This document shows, in pieces, positions 8,150 through 13,576 of a stretch of 13,576 nucleotides of DNA. A program made the position numbers and the translations under genes. Each line of letters begins with the position of its first letter. The stretch's first letter is position 1. The notes under the pieces are model-generated. The model was not told where the DNA came from and ran no database searches. It saw nothing but the letters and a program-made list of their open reading frames with translations. The DNA comes from UBA1367 sp040268355 (GTDB lineage Bacteria; Actinomycetota; Coriobacteriia; Coriobacteriales; Atopobiaceae). The stretch is taken from contig JAWRIT010000019.1 of assembly GCA_040268355.1 (NCBI GenBank), positions 1 through 13,576 of the forward strand, given 5' to 3'.

Positions 8150-9028
8150 ATGGACAGAAGGAAGCTGGCGGCAGTGCTTGTTGCGGCAATGCTTGCGGCA
8201 GGCATACTCCTGCCAGGCTGCTTGCGCGAGCCACAGTCGGAGACATATCCGCTCGTCGGCACGTGGACCGAGGGGATGAGGGCCACCGACGAGCAGGCCC
8301 AGCTCGCCCGCGACATGGGCTGCCCCGAGGAGCAGATCAGGCGGATGCAGGAGGAGGGCATGTCCCGGAACGAGTTCCAGAACGTCGCCTACGCGCGGTG
8401 GGGCCTCGACCACCTCTCCTGGAAGTTCGACGGGCAGGCCTTCCGGGCGCTGTGGCTCGCCAAGCCGACCCCCCTGAACGGCCTCAGCTGCTACACCCTG
8501 GCGGTGGAGGTCGTGGGCGGCCCCTTCGACGGGGAGAAGGTGGAGCTCGACATCAACGAGTACGGGGCCATGGGGAGCGACTACTGGGCCATGCTCCACG
8601 AGGAGGACTGGGAGGACTACGTCGAGGGCGTCCTCGCGCCCGTGGCCGCCGCCCTCCCGGAGGGCACCTGCGTCGTGGCCGCCAACGCGGGGACCGGGGG
8701 GAGCGCCCTCGGCTCCTCCGACGCCTTCGAGGACCACGTCAAAGCGCTCCTGGGCGACGCGGTCGTGTACGTGCTGCCCTCGGCGGAGATGGCGGACGAC
8801 GACTACGACGCCCTCGTCGAGGAGGTCGTCGGCACCCTCGCCGGGTCGGGCGCGAACGTCCGGCTGGAGGTGGCGCGCCTGTCGTCCGCGCCCGAGGGGG
8901 TGGACCTCCCCTCCGAGGAGTGGCCCTGGAAGTTCGTGGAGGACGACACGTGCGAGCGCGTCGTCGACGTGGACGTCTCCTACTCGGGCGAGGTCAGGTA
9001 CTACGTCGACGAGAGGGAGGCGGGCTAG
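8150..9028 (+). CDS. Surface lipoprotein, diverged paralogue (copy 2), candidate immunity
   Basis: This 292-residue lipoprotein is collinear with the one at 5666. Its type II signal peptide is different and better formed: MDRRKLAAVLVAAML followed by the lipobox LPGC with Cys24. The mature part is also 269 residues and is about 87% identical by eye. Changes cluster around the segment after KVELD, in the loop after HVKAL, and near the C-terminus (ERVVDVDV, GEVRYY). Nearly every nucleotide difference alters an amino acid. The gene lies downstream of the complete hydrolase and is itself followed, one base on, by only a 14-codon stub of a second hydrolase. It may therefore be an orphan immunity gene kept to protect against a variant effector made by competitors. 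Function is inferred from context; the lipoprotein nature is clear. Confidence 0.88.
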   Translation: MDRRKLAAVLVAAMLAAGILLPGCLREPQSETYPLVGTWTEGMRATDEQAQLARDMGCPEEQIRRMQEEGMSRNEFQNVAYARWGLDHLSWKFDGQAFRALWLAKPTPLNGLSCYTLAVEVVGGPFDGEKVELDINEYGAMGSDYWAMLHEEDWEDYVEGVLAPVAAALPEGTCVVAANAGTGGSALGSSDAFEDHVKALLGDAVVYVLPSAEMADDDYDALVEEVVGTLAGSGANVRLEVARLSSAPEGVDLPSEEWPWKFVEDDTCERVVDVDVSYSGEVRYYVDEREAG

Positions 9029-9029
9029 C

Positions 9030-9203
9030 ATGGCGGAGAGGGCGGAGGAGGCCTACGGCGTGCTCGCGACGAGATGCCACGAGGCGGATCCGCACGACCG
9101 GCGCGGGCGTGGACATGCCGAGGACGGGCCTCGACTTCTCGGACGATCTCGGCATAGACGCGGGCCGTTTGGATGTCGACACGTCTGGAGCCTCGCCGGC
9201 TGA
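9030..9203 (+). pseudogene. Truncated 5' stub of a second hydrolase effector gene
   Basis: The first 14 codons (MAERAEEAYGVLAT) are base-for-base identical to the hydrolase gene at 6564, and it keeps the same RBS and one-base spacing to the lipoprotein stop. After 9071 the sequence is unrelated, and the frame runs through arginine-rich nonsense to a TGA at 9201. It is best read as the remnant of a second effector whose body was deleted or replaced, leaving its immunity partner behind. Confidence 0.82.
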
Positions 9204-9354
9204 TGCCGTGAACGTGCCGGGCGGCGGCTCCTCTCTTGTGGATCCCGTTGACATCGAGATTTACTTCAAGGACGGCTGGACTCCCGAGCAGCAGGCAGAG
9301 GCAATTAGAAAGTGCGAGTACCTCACTCAAGCGGATATGATTACGGACAGGTGA
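9073..9354 (+). pseudogene. Fragment of a polymorphic-toxin C-terminal region
   Basis: A different frame from the hydrolase stub opens at the junction and runs 94 codons to TGA 9352. It encodes LDFSDDLGIDAGRLDVD, a Gly/Ser linker, then VDIEIYFKDGWTPEQQAEAI and a short tail ending ADMITDR. The DGWTPEQQAEA..K..YLT..D pattern resembles the segment that precedes the nuclease core in some HNH-type polymorphic toxins; this is from memory and unconfirmed. No core catalytic motif is present. The only internal starts (GTG 9109, ATG 9115) lack a Shine-Dalgarno sequence, so it is probably untranslated debris. It lies directly before an immunity-type gene, which fits a decayed toxin/immunity pair. Confidence 0.5.
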
Positions 9355-9376
9355 TCGACAAGATAAGCATCAAGGC

Positions 9377-9382
9377 AAGGAG
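9377..9382 (+). promoter_or_regulatory. RBS fixing a GTG start
   Basis: AAGGAG is seven bases upstream of GTG 9390. No ATG lies at a comparable distance, so this element supports GTG as the start of the DUF1851 gene. Confidence 0.75.
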
Positions 9383-9389
9383 CTGAGCG

Positions 9390-9947
9390 GTGTTTGACGA
9401 ATTCCTCTCATTCTTTGGCATGGCCCCAATTGACAGGCCGGGGCCCGGTACGCCCGACGACCTCATGACCGCGCTCGGGGGCACCTCGTTCGGGGGCGGG
9501 CTGCTCTTCGCGCTCCGCAGGGACGACGTCCCCCTGTGGACGAGGAACGTGCGGGCCGCCTACCCGGACGCGCCCGGGCCGTTCAGGCCGTTCGCGTATG
9601 GCTGGCTCGGAGACTGCTTCGCGGAGACGGGCCGCCCCGATGGGGGCGGGGAGGTCGTGATCTTCGAGGTGGGGACGGGGCAGCTCCTGAGGACGGGACA
9701 TGCGTTCGACGCGTTCCTGGCGGACGAGATCCCAAACGCCCACGAGCAGTGCCTCCTGTCGCCCTTCTGGGACTTCTGGCTGTCCTCGGGGGGCGCGCGT
9801 CCCACGTACGGCACGTGCGTGGGATACAAGGTCCCTCCCTTCATGGGCGGCGGCGACACCATGGACAACCTGGAGGTTTCCGACACCGACGTCTATTGGA
9901 CGATAGTCGGCCAGGTGCTTGCCAGGATGAGGGGCGGCGCCCGATGA
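9390..9947 (+). CDS. DUF1851 / Tdi1-type immunity protein
   Basis: This 185-residue soluble protein has the hallmarks of the DUF1851 (T6SS immunity Tdi1 C-terminal) family. FAYGWLGDCFAET (about residues 67-80) is followed by VVIFEVGTGQLL. The diagnostic C-terminal block CVGYKVPPFMGGGDT begins at 143, and NLEVSDTDVYW ends at about 170. In Agrobacterium, Tdi1 neutralises the DNase Tde1; related proteins occur as orphan immunity genes in many toxin loci. The protein has no signal peptide, so it should act in the cytoplasm, unlike the lipoproteins upstream. The GTG start has a good RBS. The stop overlaps a downstream ATG as ATGA. Its cognate toxin is not intact here; only the fragment at 9073-9354 precedes it. 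Family call is confident; the target is unknown. Confidence 0.82.
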   Translation: MFDEFLSFFGMAPIDRPGPGTPDDLMTALGGTSFGGGLLFALRRDDVPLWTRNVRAAYPDAPGPFRPFAYGWLGDCFAETGRPDGGGEVVIFEVGTGQLLRTGHAFDAFLADEIPNAHEQCLLSPFWDFWLSSGGARPTYGTCVGYKVPPFMGGGDTMDNLEVSDTDVYWTIVGQVLARMRGGAR

Positions 9948-10192
9948 CGGACCCGGGGCTCTCCCGCCGGGTCGCGTCCCTCATGGACGACGTGAGGGCC
10001 GCCCACCCGGACTGGTATGTCGCGAGGTGCGCGCGCCCTCGAGCGCCTCGGGGCTCGCTGCGAGCATCGAGGCGCTTCTCGCCAACGTCCAGAAGCTGGC
10101 CGATTAAGGCCCACGAGTTCAACCCCGATAACTTCCAGGTCGAATCAATCCATGGGAATCGCAGCCATGCGCACGAGGCGGGAGCCAAGTGA
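9944..10192 (+). pseudogene. Frame-broken scrap between two immunity genes
   Basis: An 82-codon frame begins at ATG 9944, overlapping the previous stop (ATGA), and reads MTDPGLSRRVASLMDDVRAA HPDWYVAR in its first 28 residues. After about 10020 this frame turns into Arg/Pro/Ser-rich sequence with codons unlike its neighbours (CGA, AGA, CCA). The alternative frame there gives a natural-looking end, SSASGLAASIEALLANVQKL, closed by TAA 10105. The final third returns to the first frame (HEFNPDNFQVESIHGN) and stops at 10192. It looks like parts of at least two genes joined with frame loss. It could still be expressed as a small protein through coupling, but no family is recognised. Confidence 0.45.
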
Positions 10193-10782
10193 TGATGACC
10201 AATCAGTTCGATGCAGCCGAATACGGCACGTACGATGAGTTCTGCGCCCTCTACGGCGGGGACCCGAACGCGACCCCGTCCTACCCCAGCCTCAACCTCC
10301 TCGAGAGGGCGGTCCTGGGCCGCCAGGGCGACGAGGGGGAGCGGATGAGGATCGTCTCGCGCCTCATCTCCGACGGGGGCGACCCCAACTACTCCTACGG
10401 CAAGGCGCGCCGCAACGCGCTCCACCACCTCTACCAGCAGGGCGCCGGGTTCTGGTCGGCCGAGGGGCTGAGGGACGTCACCCGGGCCCTGGCCGCCGCG
10501 GGGTGCGACGTCAACGCCGTGGACGGCTGGGGCAGGACGCCCATGAGCTACGCCGCCACGAACCTCGGCTTCGAGCGCGAGGGGGTCGAGCTGACGTGGC
10601 GGGCCCTGATGGAGGCCGGCGCCGACCCGGCCCTCGAGGGCAGGCCCGGCCAGAGCGCGCTCGAGTACGCGACCACGTGGAAGAACGCCCGCCTGCTCTC
10701 GGTCCTCGGCGAGTACGGCTACGGGCCCGGGGCGGCGCCGGCGGACGAGGCAGCAGCCAATAACGAGTCCCGCATCACCTGA
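10192..10782 (+). CDS. Ankyrin-repeat protein, candidate cytoplasmic immunity protein
   Basis: This 196-residue protein has about four ankyrin-like repeats: LLERAVLGR through LISDGGDPN (36-66), NALHHLYQQ through LAAAGCDVN (75-108), GRTPMSYAA through LMEAGADPA (114-147), and GQSALEYAT through LLSVLGEYG (153 to about 172). The N-terminal YGTYDEFCALY and the Ala/Glu tail are not repeats. There is no signal peptide. Short ankyrin proteins are a known immunity type in polymorphic toxin loci, and here the gene follows other immunity-like genes, so that role is likely but inferred. Start choice is between GTG 10189, ATG 10192 and ATG 10195. GGGAG at 10180-10184 is best spaced for 10192, which overlaps the preceding TGA as TGATG. 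It is the last gene before the leuS leader. Confidence 0.8.
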   Translation: MMTNQFDAAEYGTYDEFCALYGGDPNATPSYPSLNLLERAVLGRQGDEGERMRIVSRLISDGGDPNYSYGKARRNALHHLYQQGAGFWSAEGLRDVTRALAAAGCDVNAVDGWGRTPMSYAATNLGFEREGVELTWRALMEAGADPALEGRPGQSALEYATTWKNARLLSVLGEYGYGPGAAPADEAAANNESRIT

Positions 10783-10788
10783 GCGGGT

Positions 10789-10828
10789 CTCCCTCCTTGT
10801 GGGTGGTGAGGAGGGGGAGTAGCCCCCT
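10789..10828 (+). terminator. Overlapping hairpins after the immunity cluster
   Basis: CTCCCTCCT (10789-10797) can pair with AGGAGGGGGAG (10809-10819). The same G run can instead pair with CCCCC at 10823-10827 to give GGGGG-AGTAG-CCCCC, with A10812-T10828 extending it. There is no T tract, so intrinsic termination is uncertain. The site is the only plausible boundary between the cassette transcript and leuS. Confidence 0.4.
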
Positions 10829-10836
10829 GCATGCTC

Positions 10837-10855
10837 AGCAGGGTGGCGCCGCCCC
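10837..10855 (+). promoter_or_regulatory. T-box-like sequence in the leuS leader (weak)
   Basis: AGCAGGGTGGCGCCGCCCC resembles the T-box antiterminator bulge (GGGTGGNACCGCG) and lies upstream of an aminoacyl-tRNA synthetase gene, where T-boxes are common. Against it: the conserved A is G, the variable N is C rather than the T expected for tRNA-Leu, the stretch is self-palindromic, and there is no room for a Stem I with specifier loop. Confidence 0.2.
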
Positions 10856-10922
10856 GTTCCTGCCATGGTCCGCCGCGCCATCGCCCGCACAGGCGAACGG
10901 GAGCGCTGTGGCACATGATACC

Positions 10923-10931
10923 TGCTACAAT
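10923..10931 (+). promoter_or_regulatory. Extended -10 promoter of leuS
   Basis: TGCTACAAT is an extended -10 (TGn plus TACAAT). No convincing -35 lies 15-18 bases upstream, which extended -10 promoters can tolerate. Transcription should begin near 10937-10941, giving a leader of about 30 bases before ATG 10969. leuS would then be independent of the upstream cassette. Confidence 0.6.
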
Positions 10932-10968
10932 CTGCACCGTATGTCTGCCTGCGGGAAAGGTCTTCTCT

Positions 10969-13542
10969 ATGAGCGAAAGCACGAGCAAAAGTACGAACGA
11001 AGCCATGGCCACACCGGCATATGATGCCGAGGCGATCGAGCTCAAGTGGCAGAAGGTGTGGGAGGAGCAGCAGACCTTCAAGGCGCGCGAAGACTCGGAG
11101 CGCCCCAAGAAGTACGTGCTTGAGATGTTCCCGTACCCCTCGGGCGACCTGCACATGGGCCACGCGCGCAACTACACCATCGGCGACGCGATGGCGCGCC
11201 AGGCGCGCATGCGCGGCTTCGAGGTGCTGCACCCGATGGGCTTCGACGCCTTCGGCCTGCCCGCGGAGAACGCCGCCATCAAGAACCACACCCAGGCGGA
11301 CAAGTGGACCTACGCCAACATGGACCAGGCCATCGCCACGATGAAGCGCATGGGCTTCTCCTATGACTACGACCGGCTCGTGCGCACCTGCGACCCCGAG
11401 TACTACACCTGGGGCCAGTGGGCCTTCCTCAAGATGTGGGAGAAGGGGCTTGCCTACCGGGCGACCTCGCCGGTCAACTGGTGTCCGAGCTGCAACACGG
11501 TGCTCGCCAACGAGCAGGTCGTCGACGGCCGGTGCTGGCGGTGCGGGTCGGTCCCCGAGAAACGCGAGCTCTCCCAGTGGTACCTGCGGATCACCGACTA
11601 CGCCCAGGAGCTGCTGGATGACATCGACCAGCTTGACGGCTGGCCGGAGAACGTTAAGGCGCAGCAGCGCAACTGGATCGGCCGCTCCGAGGGCGCCGAG
11701 ATCGACTTCGCCCTGGCAGATGCCGACGGCAAGCCCACCGACCGCCTCATCACCGTGTTCACCACGCGCCCCGACACGCTTTATGGCACCTCGTTCTTCC
11801 TGCTGCCGCCCGAGAGCCCGCTGGCGGCAGAGCTTGTGGCCGGCACCGAGCACGAGCAGGACTTTCTGGCGCTCAAGAAGAGTGTGGAGCAGGTGTCCTC
11901 CGTCGAGCGGCAGGGTTCCGATCGCGAGAAGCACGGCGTCTTCACCGGCCGCTTCGTGGTGAACCCACTCACCGGCGACCTGCTGCCCATCTGGGTGGCC
12001 GACTACATCCTGCTCGACTACGGCACCGGCGCCGTCATGGGCGTGCCGTGCGGCGACCAGCGCGACTTCGAGTTCGCCCGCGCCTATGGCCTGCCCATCC
12101 CACCGATCATCGCCCAGAAGGACGACCCGCTCTACGAGCGGCTGGCTGACGAGCGCGAGCTGGTGGTGACCGACGTCGACTGGGACCACGCCATGGCCGC
12201 CGAGGGCTACCTCATCCAGTCGGGACCCTTTACCGGCATGCTGGGCGGCAAGCACAGCCCGGCGGTCGACGCCATCATCGACTACCTCGGCGAGCGGGGC
12301 ATCGGACGCAAGACGGTGCAGTTCCGTCTGCGCGACTGGCTCATCTCGCGCCAGCGCTACTGGGGCAACCCCATCCCCATGATCCACTGCGACGACTGCG
12401 GCGACGTGCCGGTTCCCTACGACCAGCTTCCCGTGAGGCTGCCGGAGGACCTCGACCTGAGCGCCGGGGAGACGCTCGCCGAGTACGCCCCCTTCTACGA
12501 GACGACCTGTCCGACCTGCGGGAAGCCCGCCCGCCGCATCACCGACACGATGGACACCTTCACGTGCTCGAGCTGGTACTTCCTGCGCTACTGCGACCCG
12601 CACAACACCGAGCTGCCGTTCTCGCGCGAGGCGGCCGACCACTGGATGTCGGTGGACAACTACATCGGCGGCATCGAGCACGCGATCCTGCACCTGCTCT
12701 ACTCGCGCTTCTGGACCAAGGTCATGCGCGACCTGGGCATGGTCGGCGTCGACGAGCCGTTCACCAACCTGCTCTGCCAGGGCATGGTCAAGGACGCCAA
12801 CGGCGACACCATGAGCAAGTCCAAGGGCAACGTGGTGCCGCCCTCGAGCGTGATCGGCCCGTATGGCGCCGACACGATGCGCCTGGCCATCCTGTTCATC
12901 GCCCCGGCGGAGAAGGATTTCAACTGGGACGAGGAGGCTGTGGCCGGCGCCAACCGCTTCATCAAGCGCGCGTGGCGCTGCGTGTGGACGCTCGCCCGCT
13001 CGGCCGATGCCACAGCCGAGCTTGATGTCTCCGCGCTCGACGCAGACGGCAGGGAGCTTTTCCGTCGCCTGCACGAGCTGGGTCTCAAGTGCACCGCCGA
13101 CTTTGACCGCGGGCAGTTCAACACGGCCATCTCTGCGGTGATGGAGCTCGTCAACGACGCCAGTGGCTACCTCAACAGAGTGGGGGAGGACAGGCGAGAC
13201 CCGGCGCTCTGCTTTGCCGTGGCGCGCGCCATCGTGGCGATGCTGTCGCCGATCTGCCCGCACTGGGGCGAGGAGCTCCATCAGCGTGCGCTGGGGCTTG
13301 CTGGCTCGGTCTATGACGAGCCCTGGCCCGCCTTCGACGCCGAGCTCGCCAAGAGTGCGACCGTCGAGATCGCCGTGCAGGTGAAGGGCAAGCTGCGAGG
13401 CCGTGTCCAGGTCGCCGCCGACGCGAGCGAAGACGAGCTCGAGGCCGCCGCGCGGGCGGAGGTCGCCAGCTGGATCGAGGGCAAGGACGTCAAGAAGGTC
13501 ATCGTGGTCCCCGGCAGGCTCGTGAACATCGTGGCGGTATAG
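10969..13542 (+). CDS. leuS: Leucyl-tRNA synthetase
   Basis: This class I synthetase charges tRNA-Leu with leucine and edits mischarged tRNA. It has 857 residues, full length for a bacterial LeuRS. HMGH at 62-65 is the HIGH motif and TMSKSK (614-619) the KMSKS loop, with Thr instead of the first Lys. The CP1 editing domain has TTRPDT at 265-270 and, around D363 and D366, VPCGDQRD, where most LeuRS have a histidine before the first Asp. Zinc-type cysteine pairs lie at 172/175 with 189/192 and at 474/477 with 514/517. The C-terminus GRLVNIVAV is intact. ATG 10969 has AAAGG eight bases upstream and follows the promoter; upstream in-frame codons lie before the expected transcript start. Nothing suggests a link to the secretion genes apart from position. 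Confidence 0.97.
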   Translation: MSESTSKSTNEAMATPAYDAEAIELKWQKVWEEQQTFKAREDSERPKKYVLEMFPYPSGDLHMGHARNYTIGDAMARQARMRGFEVLHPMGFDAFGLPAENAAIKNHTQADKWTYANMDQAIATMKRMGFSYDYDRLVRTCDPEYYTWGQWAFLKMWEKGLAYRATSPVNWCPSCNTVLANEQVVDGRCWRCGSVPEKRELSQWYLRITDYAQELLDDIDQLDGWPENVKAQQRNWIGRSEGAEIDFALADADGKPTDRLITVFTTRPDTLYGTSFFLLPPESPLAAELVAGTEHEQDFLALKKSVEQVSSVERQGSDREKHGVFTGRFVVNPLTGDLLPIWVADYILLDYGTGAVMGVPCGDQRDFEFARAYGLPIPPIIAQKDDPLYERLADERELVVTDVDWDHAMAAEGYLIQSGPFTGMLGGKHSPAVDAIIDYLGERGIGRKTVQFRLRDWLISRQRYWGNPIPMIHCDDCGDVPVPYDQLPVRLPEDLDLSAGETLAEYAPFYETTCPTCGKPARRITDTMDTFTCSSWYFLRYCDPHNTELPFSREAADHWMSVDNYIGGIEHAILHLLYSRFWTKVMRDLGMVGVDEPFTNLLCQGMVKDANGDTMSKSKGNVVPPSSVIGPYGADTMRLAILFIAPAEKDFNWDEEAVAGANRFIKRAWRCVWTLARSADATAELDVSALDADGRELFRRLHELGLKCTADFDRGQFNTAISAVMELVNDASGYLNRVGEDRRDPALCFAVARAIVAMLSPICPHWGEELHQRALGLAGSVYDEPWPAFDAELAKSATVEIAVQVKGKLRGRVQVAADASEDELEAAARAEVASWIEGKDVKKVIVVPGRLVNIVAV

Positions 13543-13576
13543 GGGACCCGCCCCCCGCCACACGCTCTCAGCCCCC

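Larger units (their letters stand above)
8041..9071 (+). repeat. Segmental duplication, copy 2 (1031 bases)
   Basis: This is the second copy of the 5556-6605 segment, starting ten bases after the hydrolase stop codon. It holds the tail of the YxxxD gene, a full second lipoprotein gene and the first 14 hydrolase codons, then breaks into unrelated sequence at 9072. Confidence 0.92.

Noticed and set aside
4694..8246. Long minus-strand open frames opposite the lipoprotein and hydrolase genes
   Set aside because: They show the same repetitive Val/Leu/Arg/Gly composition. They arise because third positions on the plus strand are nearly all G or C.
5753..9028. Diversity-generating retroelement as the source of lipoprotein variation
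   Set aside because: The differences are not biased to adenines, they are spread along the gene, and no reverse transcriptase or template repeat is present in the window.
10831..10968. Extended leuS start upstream of 10969
   Set aside because: The extra 46 codons would lie largely before the predicted promoter and encode Arg/Pro-rich sequence without homology to LeuRS; ATG 10969 has a suitable RBS.
10941..11024. Possible leaderless short peptide (27 codons with a Leu-Leu pair) before leuS
   Set aside because: It begins close to the expected transcript start, but has no RBS, overlaps leuS out of frame, and has only two adjacent Leu codons; it is not enough for an attenuator.
9841..13563. Very long open frame on the minus strand opposite leuS and the ankyrin gene
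   Set aside because: It is a high-GC shadow: its translation is low in complexity (His, Val, Arg, Gly rich), has no domain, and lies opposite well-identified genes.
1..13576. CRISPR array, tRNA, rRNA, insertion sequence or phage integrase
   Set aside because: No regular direct repeats with spacers, tRNA cloverleaf, transposase or integrase motif, or terminal inverted repeat was seen on either strand.

Overview
The window is high-GC DNA with all convincing genes on the + strand. It looks like a Gram-positive actinobacterium, probably a Coriobacteriia-type organism (Olsenella/Atopobium relatives). That placement is inference from base composition, the Firmicutes-style EssC secretion ATPase and the look of the genes; no taxonomic marker was searched.

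Region 1 (1-5620) is the distal part of a type VII secretion (T7SSb/Ess-Yuk) locus. After a 24-base poly-C run comes essC, an FHA, two-helix, three-ATPase-domain motor. Three small helical proteins follow in translationally coupled order; the last carries a C-terminal YxxxD export-type motif.

Region 2 (5556-9071) is an effector/immunity cassette with a segmental duplication of about 1 kb. Unit 1 holds the 3' tail of the third small gene, a lipoprotein gene and a complete DUF2974/Mbeg1-like serine hydrolase (GHSNG) with a helical C-terminal half. Unit 2 repeats the same tail, a second lipoprotein gene and only the first 14 codons of the hydrolase. The two mature lipoproteins differ at 34 of 269 residues but at only about three synonymous codons, a strong mark of diversifying selection. 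I read the set as a secreted lipase toxin with surface immunity lipoproteins, analogous in layout to the staphylococcal TslA/TilA pair.

Region 3 (9072-10782) is a graveyard of toxin/immunity modules: a toxin-like fragment, an intact DUF1851 (Tdi1-type) immunity gene with a strong ribosome binding site, a frame-broken scrap, and an ankyrin-repeat immunity-like gene. All are closely packed and probably read through from upstream.

Region 4 (10783-13576) is housekeeping: mutually exclusive hairpins, an extended -10 promoter and a full-length leuS. The variable cassette is thus bounded by essC on one side and leuS on the other, the usual arrangement of a polymorphic effector island downstream of essC. 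The rest of the secretion core (EsaA, EssA, EssB) is not in the window.
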